This document shows positions 1-6,326 of a DNA stretch of 7,597 bases, piece after piece. Positions within the stretch are counted from its first letter, which is position 1, and each line of letters opens with the position of its first letter. The notes under the pieces are model-generated. The model ran no database searches, was not told the origin of the DNA, and worked only from the letters and a program-made list of their open reading frames with translations. The position numbers and the translations under genes are program-made. The DNA lies in assembly GCA_002068205.1 (NCBI GenBank), contig MVZB01000158.1, forward strand, positions 1-7,597, read 5' to 3'. This stretch comes from a candidate division BRC1 bacterium ADurb.BinA292. GTDB taxonomy: Bacteria; Sumerlaeota; Sumerlaeia; MVZB01.

Positions 1-663
1 TTTCGCAAACCGGACGACGATCCGCGCCTCAGCCTGTGCAAGATCGATCAGCCCCAGGTCGCCAACCGGACGATCCATCGCATTATTTCCAAGCCCGAGA
101 TCGGCGAGTACATCGCCGCGCTGACCGGCGCGGAGCTGGTTCAGGCGTGGGCCGTCCAGCTCCTCTACAAGCCGGCGGGCAGCGAGGCCGCCTCCGTCGG
201 CTGGCACCAGGACATGGCCTACTGGCAGGATCACTGGACGCCCGACAGCGAGGTGTTGACCGCCTGGCTGGCGATCAGCGACGTCGCCGAGGAGAGCGGG
301 CCGCTGTGTTTTGTCCGCGGCTCGCATCGGTGGGGTTTGCGGCCCGGCGGCAGCTTCTTCGAGAAGCCCGACAGCCAGAGCCGCCAGTCAATCCCGCTTC
401 CCGACGGCGCGACGTGGGAAGAGGTGACCGCGCCAATGCCCGCCGGGGCGTTCAGCGTCCATCACAAGTACACCGTCCACGGCAGCTACCCCAACCGGTC
501 CAACGGCCCGCGGATGAGTTTCGCCATCCATCTGCGCACGAACCGCGCCACTCCGATCCACGGTCGGGCCAGGGTCTACGATTACGTCGGCAAATTGTCG
601 GATGAAAGCGTCTGTCCCATTCTTTACCGTGCCGGCCAGACCGCCGAGGGGGTGTTGCGATGA
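1..663 (+). CDS. Phytanoyl-CoA dioxygenase (PhyH) family protein, 5'-partial
   Basis: This is the C-terminal 220 residues of a non-heme Fe(II)/2-oxoglutarate-dependent dioxygenase; the frame is open to the left window edge, so the true start is not visible. The iron-binding facial triad can be read: the HxD pair in GWHQDMAYW (visible residues H69 and D71) and the distal His in TVHGSYPN (H160). R171 lies 11 residues after H160, where the 2-oxoglutarate-binding Arg of PhyH proteins sits. The segment LCFVRGSHRWG is also typical of the family. PhyH proteins hydroxylate many kinds of small molecule, and the substrate cannot be told from this sequence. The protein is probably cytoplasmic. Its stop codon overlaps the next start (ATGA), so it is translationally coupled to the DapA-like gene. 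A downstream in-frame ATG exists at 214, but it falls after the HxD motif and is not the start. Confidence 0.87.
   Translation, partial: FRKPDDDPRLSLCKIDQPQVANRTIHRIISKPEIGEYIAALTGAELVQAWAVQLLYKPAGSEAASVGWHQDMAYWQDHWTPDSEVLTAWLAISDVAEESGPLCFVRGSHRWGLRPGGSFFEKPDSQSRQSIPLPDGATWEEVTAPMPAGAFSVHHKYTVHGSYPNRSNGPRMSFAIHLRTNRATPIHGRARVYDYVGKLSDESVCPILYRAGQTAEGVLR
646..652 (+). promoter_or_regulatory. Ribosome binding site of the DapA-like gene
   Basis: A purine-rich GAGGGGG lies 7 bases before the ATG at 660, inside the last codons of the PhyH gene. It is a strong Shine-Dalgarno match and supports the start that gives the ATGA overlap. Confidence 0.7.
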
Positions 664-1667
664 AAACTCGAACTGGCGTGCGCGAGGGAGTCTGGCCCGT
701 TCTCCTGACCCCGTTCGGGGATGACCTGTCGATTGACTGGGCGGCGCTCGATGAAATGATCGACTACTACATCGCGGAAGGCGTCGCCGGCGTCTTCGCG
801 AACTGCACCTCGAGCGAAATCTTCGACCTCCAACCGGAGGAGATGCTTCAGATCGCGCGGCGGATCACCGAGCGCGCCGCCGGTCGCATCGGCGTCGTGG
901 CGACCGGCAACATCGGCGACACGCTCGAGCAGCAACGCGAGTCGATGCGCCGGTTGGCCGCCACGGCCGATCTGGACGCCGTCGTGATCTCGACCTCGAT
1001 GTTGCCGGCCGAGCGGCCCATCCACGACGAGATCCGGCTCCTGATGGACGGCGGCGAGATGCCGCTCGGCATCTACGAGGCGCCGATCCCCGTCCATCGC
1101 ACGCTCCAGCCGGGGGAAGTCGCCGAACTGGCCGCCTCCGGGCGTTTCGTCTTCCTGAAGGAGACGAGCCGCCAGGTGCCGGTCTTCAGCCAGAAGGTCG
1201 AGCTCGCGCGCGATACGCCGATGCAGGTCTTCCAGGCGAACCTGGCTTGCCTGCTGGAGGGGGGCGAGCAGACCGGCGCCGGCTTCGCCGGAACGCTGGT
1301 CAATGTCGCCCCCCGCCTGAGCCGCGACTATCTGCTCGAGCCGCAACGCACCACGCCGTGGCACCATCAGGCGCGCGAACTGATGCTGAGCATCGGGAAC
1401 ATCATGAATCAGACGAAGTACCCCGCCTCGGCGAAATACATGCTCCAGCGCCTGGGTCTGCGTATCCAGACGGCTTGCCGCTGGCACGTGGCCAACGGCT
1501 TTTCCGCCGGCGACATCGCGGTGATCGATCGCTTCTTCGACGTCGCGCGTCCCGCCATCGTTTCGGTCGATGGCCTGTGGCGCGGGTTCCGTTGGCACGA
1601 GAACGACGAGTTGATCATGAAGCTGCGCGAGTGGTCGCAACTGACGACGACGCCCGCCGTCGATTAA
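660..1667 (+). CDS. Dihydrodipicolinate synthase / N-acetylneuraminate lyase family protein
   Basis: A 335-residue class I (Schiff-base) aldolase-family TIM barrel, slightly longer than the usual roughly 290-300 residues. The N-terminus GVWPVLLTPFGDD matches the family's first strand. The conserved catalytic Tyr is probably Y139 (GIYEAP) and the Schiff-base Lys is K167 (FLKETS), with the usual spacing. The GTTGE signature is altered to CTSSE (residues 49-53): the Thr-Thr pair becomes T50-S51 and the second Gly becomes Ser. The region after Tyr (APIPVHRT) lacks the YNxPxR pattern of true DapA, whose Arg binds the substrate carboxylate. Lysine biosynthesis is therefore unlikely. Inferred role: aldol cleavage or dehydration of a keto acid or sugar acid in a catabolic pathway, as for NanA or keto-deoxy sugar-acid lyases; the substrate is unknown. 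The gene overlaps PhyH by 4 bases and is followed 53 bases later by the PdxA-family gene, so the genes are very likely one operon. Confidence 0.87.
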   Translation: MKTRTGVREGVWPVLLTPFGDDLSIDWAALDEMIDYYIAEGVAGVFANCTSSEIFDLQPEEMLQIARRITERAAGRIGVVATGNIGDTLEQQRESMRRLAATADLDAVVISTSMLPAERPIHDEIRLLMDGGEMPLGIYEAPIPVHRTLQPGEVAELAASGRFVFLKETSRQVPVFSQKVELARDTPMQVFQANLACLLEGGEQTGAGFAGTLVNVAPRLSRDYLLEPQRTTPWHHQARELMLSIGNIMNQTKYPASAKYMLQRLGLRIQTACRWHVANGFSAGDIAVIDRFFDVARPAIVSVDGLWRGFRWHENDELIMKLREWSQLTTTPAVD

Positions 1668-1711
1668 CCGTCGGCGCGACGCACAGTCCAGCCACACACG
1701 AGAAGGGATTC

Positions 1712-1716
1712 AGGGA
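1712..1716 (+). promoter_or_regulatory. Ribosome binding site deciding the GTG start of the PdxA-family gene
   Basis: AGGGA lies 4 bases before the GTG at 1721; a second purine tract (AGAAGGGA, 1701-1708) lies further up. The frame is open far upstream, so this site, plus the family's usual N-terminus length before GDPAGIGP, decides the start. Confidence 0.5.
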
Positions 1717-1720
1717 AGCC

Positions 1721-2800
1721 GTGACCAACCCAGTCAAGCCGCTTGTGGCGATCACGCAGGGCGATCCAGCGGGCATCGGGCCGGAACTGTGCGTGAAGCT
1801 GACCCACGAACCGTCCGTTCTCGGATTTTGCCGACCGCTGATTCTTGGCGACCGGGTTGTGCTGGAGGATGCGGCTCGGCGGCTCGGTCGCCCGCTGTCC
1901 GCGACGACGCTGACGCTGGCGGAATTCGAGCGCACGGCGCGTGTCGACCTGCCCGACGGTCCACTCGTCGTCGACTGCGCCTGCCTGACGGCGCCCGTCG
2001 CCCCGGGGACGCCGACCCGTGACGGCGGCCGCGCGTCCTATGCCTACATCGAGAACGCCATTCGCCTGGCGCTCGCGCGCAAGCTGGACGCCGTCACCAC
2101 TGCGCCGATCACCAAACAGACCCTCAAAATGGCGGGGATCGACGATCCGGGTCACACCGAAATCTTCGGCCGCCTCACCGGCTCGCGCGATTTCGCCATG
2201 ATGCTCTACAGCCCGCGCCTGGCTGTCAGCTTCGTCACCTGTCATCAGTCGCTGCGCAGCGTGCCCGACGCCCTCAGGACGGAGGAGATCGAGCGGCTGA
2301 TTCATCTGACGGCGGAGACGCTCCGGCGGATTCGCGGCGCCGAGCCGCGGCTCGCCGTGCTGGGGCTCAACCCGCACGCCGGCGAAGGCGGCATGTTCGG
2401 CGACGAGGATGAGCGGATCGTGCGCCCCGCCGTCGAGCACGCCCGCGCCGAAGGCTGGAACGTCGAAGGGCCGATCCCCCCCGACGCCGCGTTCATGCCG
2501 CGCGCACTGCAGCGCTTCGATGGTTACGTCACGCTGTACCACGACCAGGGCTCCATCCCGTTCAAGATGATTTCGCTCCATGACGGCGTGAATATCACCA
2601 TGGGCCTTCCGATCATCCGCACCTCCGTCGATCACGGCACGGCCTACGACATTGCGGGGCAGGGCAAGGCGGATCCCTCGAGCCTGATCTCCGCGATCGA
2701 ACTGGCGGCCCGACTTGCCGCGCCGGCCGATGCCGACCGACCGTCTTCCGAGGATAACCGCCATGGAATCGAATCAGCGCATCGACTGGTATCGAGTTAA
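1721..2800 (+). CDS. pdxA: PdxA-family dehydrogenase (4-hydroxythreonine-4-phosphate dehydrogenase-like), probably a catabolic paralogue
   Basis: The gene encodes 359 residues from a GTG start; E. coli PdxA has 329. Family members are NAD-dependent, metal-dependent enzymes that oxidise a hydroxyl and decarboxylate the product. Signatures in order: QGDPAGIGPE (13-22), TAPITK (127-132), GHTEIFG (144-150), NPHAGEGG (217-224), YHDQG (273-277) and IIRTSVDHGTA (298-308). The three metal-ligand histidines correspond to H175, H219 and H274, so the enzyme looks active. No other vitamin B6 gene is present. Neighbours are a keto-acid lyase family protein, two oxygenases and a FadR-type regulator. PdxA paralogues (PdxA2 type) are known from catabolic clusters, for example for D-threonate/D-erythronate and terephthalate, so a breakdown role is inferred. 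No DUF1537 kinase, the usual PdxA2 partner, is visible. The last 12 codons overlap the start of the fusion gene in another frame, and the C-terminal tail from about residue 334 lies beyond the conserved domain. Confidence 0.9.
   Translation: MTNPVKPLVAITQGDPAGIGPELCVKLTHEPSVLGFCRPLILGDRVVLEDAARRLGRPLSATTLTLAEFERTARVDLPDGPLVVDCACLTAPVAPGTPTRDGGRASYAYIENAIRLALARKLDAVTTAPITKQTLKMAGIDDPGHTEIFGRLTGSRDFAMMLYSPRLAVSFVTCHQSLRSVPDALRTEEIERLIHLTAETLRRIRGAEPRLAVLGLNPHAGEGGMFGDEDERIVRPAVEHARAEGWNVEGPIPPDAAFMPRALQRFDGYVTLYHDQGSIPFKMISLHDGVNITMGLPIIRTSVDHGTAYDIAGQGKADPSSLISAIELAARLAAPADADRPSSEDNRHGIESAHRLVSS
2750..2753 (+). promoter_or_regulatory. Ribosome binding site of the fusion gene, inside the PdxA-family gene
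   Basis: GAGG sits 9 bases before the ATG at 2763 and favours that start over in-frame TTG 2715 or ATG 2730. Those would add only a basic, proline-rich extension that reads like out-of-frame PdxA sequence. Confidence 0.55.
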
Positions 2801-5228
2801 GGTCGCCCCCGACCTGCTGCGCGAGCTGAGCGCGCCCAACGACCTTCAGGGCTTCCTCCAGGCCGGCGGGCACGTCGCGCTCGCCTTCGCCACCGGCCTC
2901 ATGGCCGTCCTTGTTTACCTCAACCTGTCGCCGTGGTGGCTGATCCCCGCCCTGCTGCTCCACGGCACCGTGGTCTCCACCTTCGGCGCCGCGTCCCATG
3001 AACTCAGTCACGAGCGCGTCTTCCGCACCGGCTGGCTCAACCGGCTCTTCCTCAATGTCGTCTGCTTCCTCACCTGGGACAATCCGCGGCTCTACATGCT
3101 GAGCCACAATCAGCACCACAAGTTCACCTTGCACCAGCCCGACGACCTGGAAGTCGTGCTGCCGCAGAAGGCCACGCTGCTCAAGTTGATCCTGGTGAAT
3201 TTCCTGGATCTCCGCGTCCTCGGCAAGCGGATTGTCGACAACGTCGGGCTGGCGCTGGGGCGGCCGCGGGGGACGTGGTATACGCAACTGATCGCGGGGG
3301 CGGACGCCGTCACGCGCCGGCGGGTCTTCAACTGGTCGCGCCTGGCGTTGCTGGGCCATGCCGCCGTATTGGTCGTCGGCGCGCTCAGCGGTCTCTGGAT
3401 TCTGCCCGTCGTTGTTGCGCTGGGCCGGGCCTACGGCGGCGGACTCATCATGCTGATGGGGCTGCCCCAGCACATCGGGCTGGTCGACGAGGTCAACGAC
3501 TTCCGTCTCTCCTGCCGGACGTATTACCTGAATCCCTTCCTGCGCTTCCTCTACTGGCGGATGAATTATCATATCGAGCACCATATGTACCCCGCCGTCC
3601 CGTGCTATCATCTCCCCCGCCTGCACGAGGCGATCAAGCACGAGCTGCCGCACTGCCCCAACGGGCTGATCGAGACCTGGGTCCAGATCGCCGACATCCT
3701 CATCAAGCAGAAATACGATCCGAGCTACCAGTTTCGCGCGCGCCTGCCCGGCGAGCCGGAGACGGCGCCGGTTCAGGCGACGCAAGGCGGGGCGTCGGAC
3801 GCCGGCCTGGCCGAGGTCGCCCGCGTCTGGGAGTGTCAACTCTGCGGCTTCATCTATGACGAGCACGAAGGGCTCCCCGAGGAAGGGTTTCCTCCCGGCA
3901 CGCGCTGGGAGGACATACCCGAAGACTGGGTCTGCCCCGTCTGCGGCGTGCGGAAGTCTCAGTTCAAGATGGTCGAGATCCGCCGCGAGGCGGCGGCCGC
4001 CAAGCCGCGGATCGAGATTGATTCGCTCGCCGATCCGATCGTCATCGTCGGCAGCGGCCTGGCCGGCTACGCGGTGGCGCGCGAGCTGCGCGCGCTGAAC
4101 AGCGACGCGCCGATTCAGATCGTCACCCGCGACGGCGGCGAATCCTATTACAAGCCGTCGCTCTCCGAGGCGATTGCACAGCGCAAGAATCCCGATGATC
4201 TGGTGCAGTCCTCGTCCGAAGCGATGAGCCGGCGGCTGAGGGCCGATGTGCTGACGCGGACGACCGTGTCGGCCATCGATGTCGCCGCCCGCCGGCTGCG
4301 CATCCCCGGGCGGGAAATCCCCTATTCAAAGCTGGTCCTTGCGCTCGGCGCCGAACCGATCCGGCCGCGCTTGGCCGGCCCCCTCGCCGGCGAGGTCCTG
4401 TGCATCAATCAGCTCGACGACTATCGCCGCTTCCGCGAGCGGCTGGCGCCCCAGGCAAGGGTTGTCATTCTCGGGGCGGGCCTCGTCGGCTGCGAGTTCG
4501 CCAACGACCTCGCCCTGGGGGGCTATGCCCCGTGCGTGTTGGATCTGGCCGATGCCCCCCTGGCCCGATTCCTTCCGCCGCAACTGGGCCAGGCGCTCAA
4601 GACCGCATTGGAATCGATTGGCGTCCAGTGGCATTTCGGCGAAGGCCTCGTTTCCATCGAGCCGGGCGGCGACAGACCTTTCCGCTGCACGACGCACGGG
4701 AACAATACCCTGGAAGCCGATCTGGTGCTGTCGGCCATCGGCCTGCGGCCCAATACGGAGCTGGCCCGCGCGGCCGGCCTCGCGGTCAATCAGGGCATCC
4801 AGGTCGATTCGCTCCTCCGGACCTCCGCCGAGGACGTCTATGCCATTGGCGACTGCATGGAATTCGATGGCGCCGTGCGGCCGTTTGTCCTCCCGATTCA
4901 ACACGCCGCGCCGTCCCTGGCCCGCACGCTGCTGGGAGCGCCGTCGCCGGTCGATTTCTCCCGCGTCATGCCGATCGTCGTCAAAACGTCCCGCTGCCCG
5001 GTGGTGATCGCCCTTCCGCCCGGTGGCGCCGAGGGCGCCTGGGAGATCGACGGCTCGGATGAGGATCTGGAGGCGCTCCTGCGCGACGGCGCCGGCCGGC
5101 TCCGCGGTTTTGCCCTGCTTGGGCGCGCGGTGGATAAGACGGATGAATATCAGGCCCTTTTGGACCGCCAGGCATCCGCCCTTGCCCCGCTGGCCGAGGC
5201 CGCCGCAGCGGGTTCCGGACGGGGATGA
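2763..5228 (+). CDS. Three-part fusion: membrane fatty-acid-desaturase-type di-iron domain, rubredoxin, rubredoxin reductase
   Basis: A single uninterrupted frame of 821 residues. Residues 1-325 form an integral membrane di-iron desaturase/hydroxylase domain with three histidine boxes: HELSH (H79, H83), HNQHH (H115, H118, H119) and HIEHH (H270, H273, H274). Hydrophobic segments lie near 38-53, 58-76, 92-105 and 194-235. An Ala/Gly/Pro/Glu-rich linker (about 326-352) leads to a rubredoxin (354-403) with iron ligands C358/C361 and C391/C394. Residues 424-821 form a rubredoxin reductase: FAD motif GSGLAG (430-435), NAD(P)H motif GAGLVG (571-576), FAD motif DVYAIGDC (691-698) and a C-terminal region (about 733-790, MPIVVKTSRCP to RGFALLG) like the rubredoxin-binding end of AlkT/RubB. 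Inferred electron path: NAD(P)H, FAD, rubredoxin, di-iron centre, O2, with the redox domains probably on the cytoplasmic side. The third box in NYHIEHHMYP is desaturase-like; the AlkB-specific boxes are absent. Whether it desaturates a lipid or hydroxylates another substrate cannot be told. Translation starts within the PdxA-family gene. Confidence 0.92.
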   Translation: MESNQRIDWYRVKVAPDLLRELSAPNDLQGFLQAGGHVALAFATGLMAVLVYLNLSPWWLIPALLLHGTVVSTFGAASHELSHERVFRTGWLNRLFLNVVCFLTWDNPRLYMLSHNQHHKFTLHQPDDLEVVLPQKATLLKLILVNFLDLRVLGKRIVDNVGLALGRPRGTWYTQLIAGADAVTRRRVFNWSRLALLGHAAVLVVGALSGLWILPVVVALGRAYGGGLIMLMGLPQHIGLVDEVNDFRLSCRTYYLNPFLRFLYWRMNYHIEHHMYPAVPCYHLPRLHEAIKHELPHCPNGLIETWVQIADILIKQKYDPSYQFRARLPGEPETAPVQATQGGASDAGLAEVARVWECQLCGFIYDEHEGLPEEGFPPGTRWEDIPEDWVCPVCGVRKSQFKMVEIRREAAAAKPRIEIDSLADPIVIVGSGLAGYAVARELRALNSDAPIQIVTRDGGESYYKPSLSEAIAQRKNPDDLVQSSSEAMSRRLRADVLTRTTVSAIDVAARRLRIPGREIPYSKLVLALGAEPIRPRLAGPLAGEVLCINQLDDYRRFRERLAPQARVVILGAGLVGCEFANDLALGGYAPCVLDLADAPLARFLPPQLGQALKTALESIGVQWHFGEGLVSIEPGGDRPFRCTTHGNNTLEADLVLSAIGLRPNTELARAAGLAVNQGIQVDSLLRTSAEDVYAIGDCMEFDGAVRPFVLPIQHAAPSLARTLLGAPSPVDFSRVMPIVVKTSRCPVVIALPPGGAEGAWEIDGSDEDLEALLRDGAGRLRGFALLGRAVDKTDEYQALLDRQASALAPLAEAAAAGSGRG

Positions 5229-5306
5229 TGCGGCGCGCCGAGGCGATTTCGGCGGAATCATCCATGAAGGGCGGGCCAATCCGCGCGGACACCCTCCCGC
5301 CGGTCT

Positions 5307-5341
5307 CTGGCGCCCCTTCCGGGCGCCTTCCGGGGCGCCGG
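5307..5341 (+). repeat. GC-rich inverted repeat (stem-loop) after the fusion gene
   Basis: A 10-base-pair stem (5307-5316 with 5332-5341, one T-G pair) encloses a 15-base loop. The motif GGCGCC occurs three times at 5309, 5322 and 5334, one in each arm and one in the loop, so alternative pairings are possible. It lies 79 bases after the fusion's stop codon. No T-run follows, so it is not a standard intrinsic terminator. It could stabilise the operon's mRNA 3' end, weaken read-through into the regulator gene, or have no function. The rest of the 260-base gap (5229-5488) shows no convincing gene. Confidence 0.55.
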
Positions 5342-5393
5342 TTCCGTCCCGACTTAAATCATCAACGCGGGTTAACACGCCATATAACAGGTA

Positions 5394-5422
5394 TTGAAGC
5401 CCAATCGCCGTTAGTGTACTTT
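5394..5422 (+). promoter_or_regulatory. Possible sigma70-type promoter for the GntR gene
   Basis: TTGAAG (5394-5399) and TACTTT (5417-5422) are separated by 17 bases, matching consensus at 4 of 6 and 3 of 6 positions. They lie in a stretch (about 5351-5435) clearly richer in A+T than the surrounding DNA and 67 bases before the GntR start. The fit is modest and the calling is by eye only. Confidence 0.3.
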
Positions 5423-5424
5423 AA
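5411..5424 (+). promoter_or_regulatory. Imperfect palindrome, candidate operator of the GntR regulator
   Basis: TTAGTGTACTTTAA reads as TTA-nn-GTAC-nn-TAA, symmetric at 10 of 14 positions. It covers the putative -10 element, where a repressor would block transcription. FadR-subfamily proteins bind short palindromes and often control their own gene. It does not show the classical TGGT/ACCA half-sites, so its assignment is inference. Confidence 0.25.
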
Positions 5425-5488
5425 CTCGGATAAGCTCTTGGTGGACGGGGTGATCGATGGAGTTGCTGACTGAAAGAGAACTTCTTGC

Positions 5489-6241
5489 ATGATGCGATCG
5501 GCACAGGCAAGCGCCAGGGAACCCGCGGCGAAACCGGACGCCTCCCCGAACCAGGAGGCGGCCGCTTACGAACAGATTTTTCAGTGGTTGGAGGACTACA
5601 TCGACCGCAACGAGGTCCAGCTGGGCGACCCGTTGCCTTCCGAAGACGAAATCATGCGCGAGACCCAGATGAGCCGCTCCAGCGTGCGCGAGGCCATTAC
5701 GCGCCTGCGCGCCCTGGGCATCGTCGATACCCGGCGCAAACGCGGTATGTGGCTCGTCCGCTCACCGCGCCTGCTCGACCTGATCCGGCTGCTGAGTCGG
5801 CCCAACATCCCGCCCAACTTCATGGGGCACGCATTCGGGTATCGCTGCGCGCTCGAGCTGGGCCTGTGCTCCGAGATCTTCCGCCGCGCGACGCCCGAGG
5901 ACATCAAGGAGTTGCGCGCCATTTTCGAGAAAATGGTCGAGCATGGCCATCAGCCCAAGGTCTGGAATGATTATGACCGACAATTTCACCTGAAGCTCAT
6001 CGCGATCACCGGCAATGAGATCGCCATCTGGATGTCGCAGTTGCTCAATCCCTTTTTCCAGACCCTGAGCCAATACACCACGTCGCTCTCGGATCACGTG
6101 CGCGCCCTCCACGAGAGCATCGTCACCTCGCTCGAGCAGCGCAACGCCGAGGCCTTCTATCAGGCGATGCACGAACACAATTACTGGAAACTGGCGTTCG
6201 ACAAGCTGGAGTGGACCTCGTTCACCAAGTCCACGCCCTGA
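5489..6241 (+). CDS. GntR-family transcriptional regulator, FadR subfamily (FCD domain)
   Basis: A 250-residue DNA-binding regulator. A roughly 25-residue polar N-terminal extension precedes a winged helix-turn-helix (about 26-92) with the GntR pattern: LGDPLPSEDEIM, SRSSVREAITRLRALGIV and a basic wing (TRRKRGMWLV). The C-terminal FCD ligand-binding domain (about 105-245) keeps the metal-site pattern: D163 and H167 in DYDRQFH, H208 in ALHESI and H230 in MHEH. FCD regulators sense small organic acids through this bound metal, which fits a sugar-acid or carboxylate pathway. The start is the first of two adjacent ATG codons (5489 and 5492), preceded by a weak purine tract (AAAGAGAA, 5474-5481). 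It lies 260 bases after the fusion in the same direction, apparently with its own promoter, and faces the convergent mannosidase gene. It is the likely regulator of the upstream operon, although the operon's promoter lies outside the window. Confidence 0.92.
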   Translation: MMRSAQASAREPAAKPDASPNQEAAAYEQIFQWLEDYIDRNEVQLGDPLPSEDEIMRETQMSRSSVREAITRLRALGIVDTRRKRGMWLVRSPRLLDLIRLLSRPNIPPNFMGHAFGYRCALELGLCSEIFRRATPEDIKELRAIFEKMVEHGHQPKVWNDYDRQFHLKLIAITGNEIAIWMSQLLNPFFQTLSQYTTSLSDHVRALHESIVTSLEQRNAEAFYQAMHEHNYWKLAFDKLEWTSFTKSTP

Positions 6242-6267
6242 AAAAAGGGGCTTGGGAAAGGTCTTCC

Positions 6268-6303
6268 ATCGCTATCGGTAGCGGTATCGCAATCGCTAGC
6301 GAT
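6268..6303. repeat. Paired inverted repeats between convergent genes, possible terminator region
   Basis: Two adjacent palindromic units share the 7-mer ATCGCTA. The first (6268-6285) pairs ATCGCTA with TAGCGGT around a TCGG loop, with one T-G pair. The second (6292-6303) is the perfect 12-base palindrome ATCGCTAGCGAT. They lie in the 85-base spacer between the stop of the GntR gene and the end of the - strand mannosidase gene, where transcription from both sides must end. No T-run follows directly on either strand; on the - strand a six-T run occurs only 22 bases beyond the hairpin (complement of 6241-6246). Termination is plausible but not shown. Confidence 0.4.
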
Positions 6304-6326
6304 CTCCCTGTCGGAACTCGATCACG

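Noticed and set aside
624..1697. Long open frame on the - strand (357 codons) opposite the DapA-like gene
   Set aside because: It has no recognisable motif, is rich in Arg/Ala/Asp/Gly and lies wholly against a gene with clear family signatures. Long antisense frames are expected in GC-rich DNA. The same holds for the - strand frames at 1664-2764, 2613-3866 and 4326-5378.
1247..1720. In-frame upstream extension of the PdxA-family gene to an ATG at 1247
   Set aside because: It would overlap most of the second half of the DapA-like gene and encodes an Arg/Pro/Ala-rich shadow sequence. The GTG at 1721 has a ribosome binding site and gives the normal family N-terminus.
2763..3735. AlkB-type alkane monooxygenase as the identity of the membrane domain
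   Set aside because: Rubredoxin fusion suggests AlkB, but the histidine boxes HNQHH and HIEHH are of the fatty acid desaturase type, and the AlkB-specific EHxxGHH and LQRHxDHH patterns are absent.
5225..5473. 82-codon + strand frame starting at an ATGA overlap with the fusion gene's stop
   Set aside because: The overlap is tempting, but the frame runs through the GC hairpin and the AT-rich promoter-like stretch, and the product has no recognisable domain. It is most likely chance; conservation in relatives would revive it.
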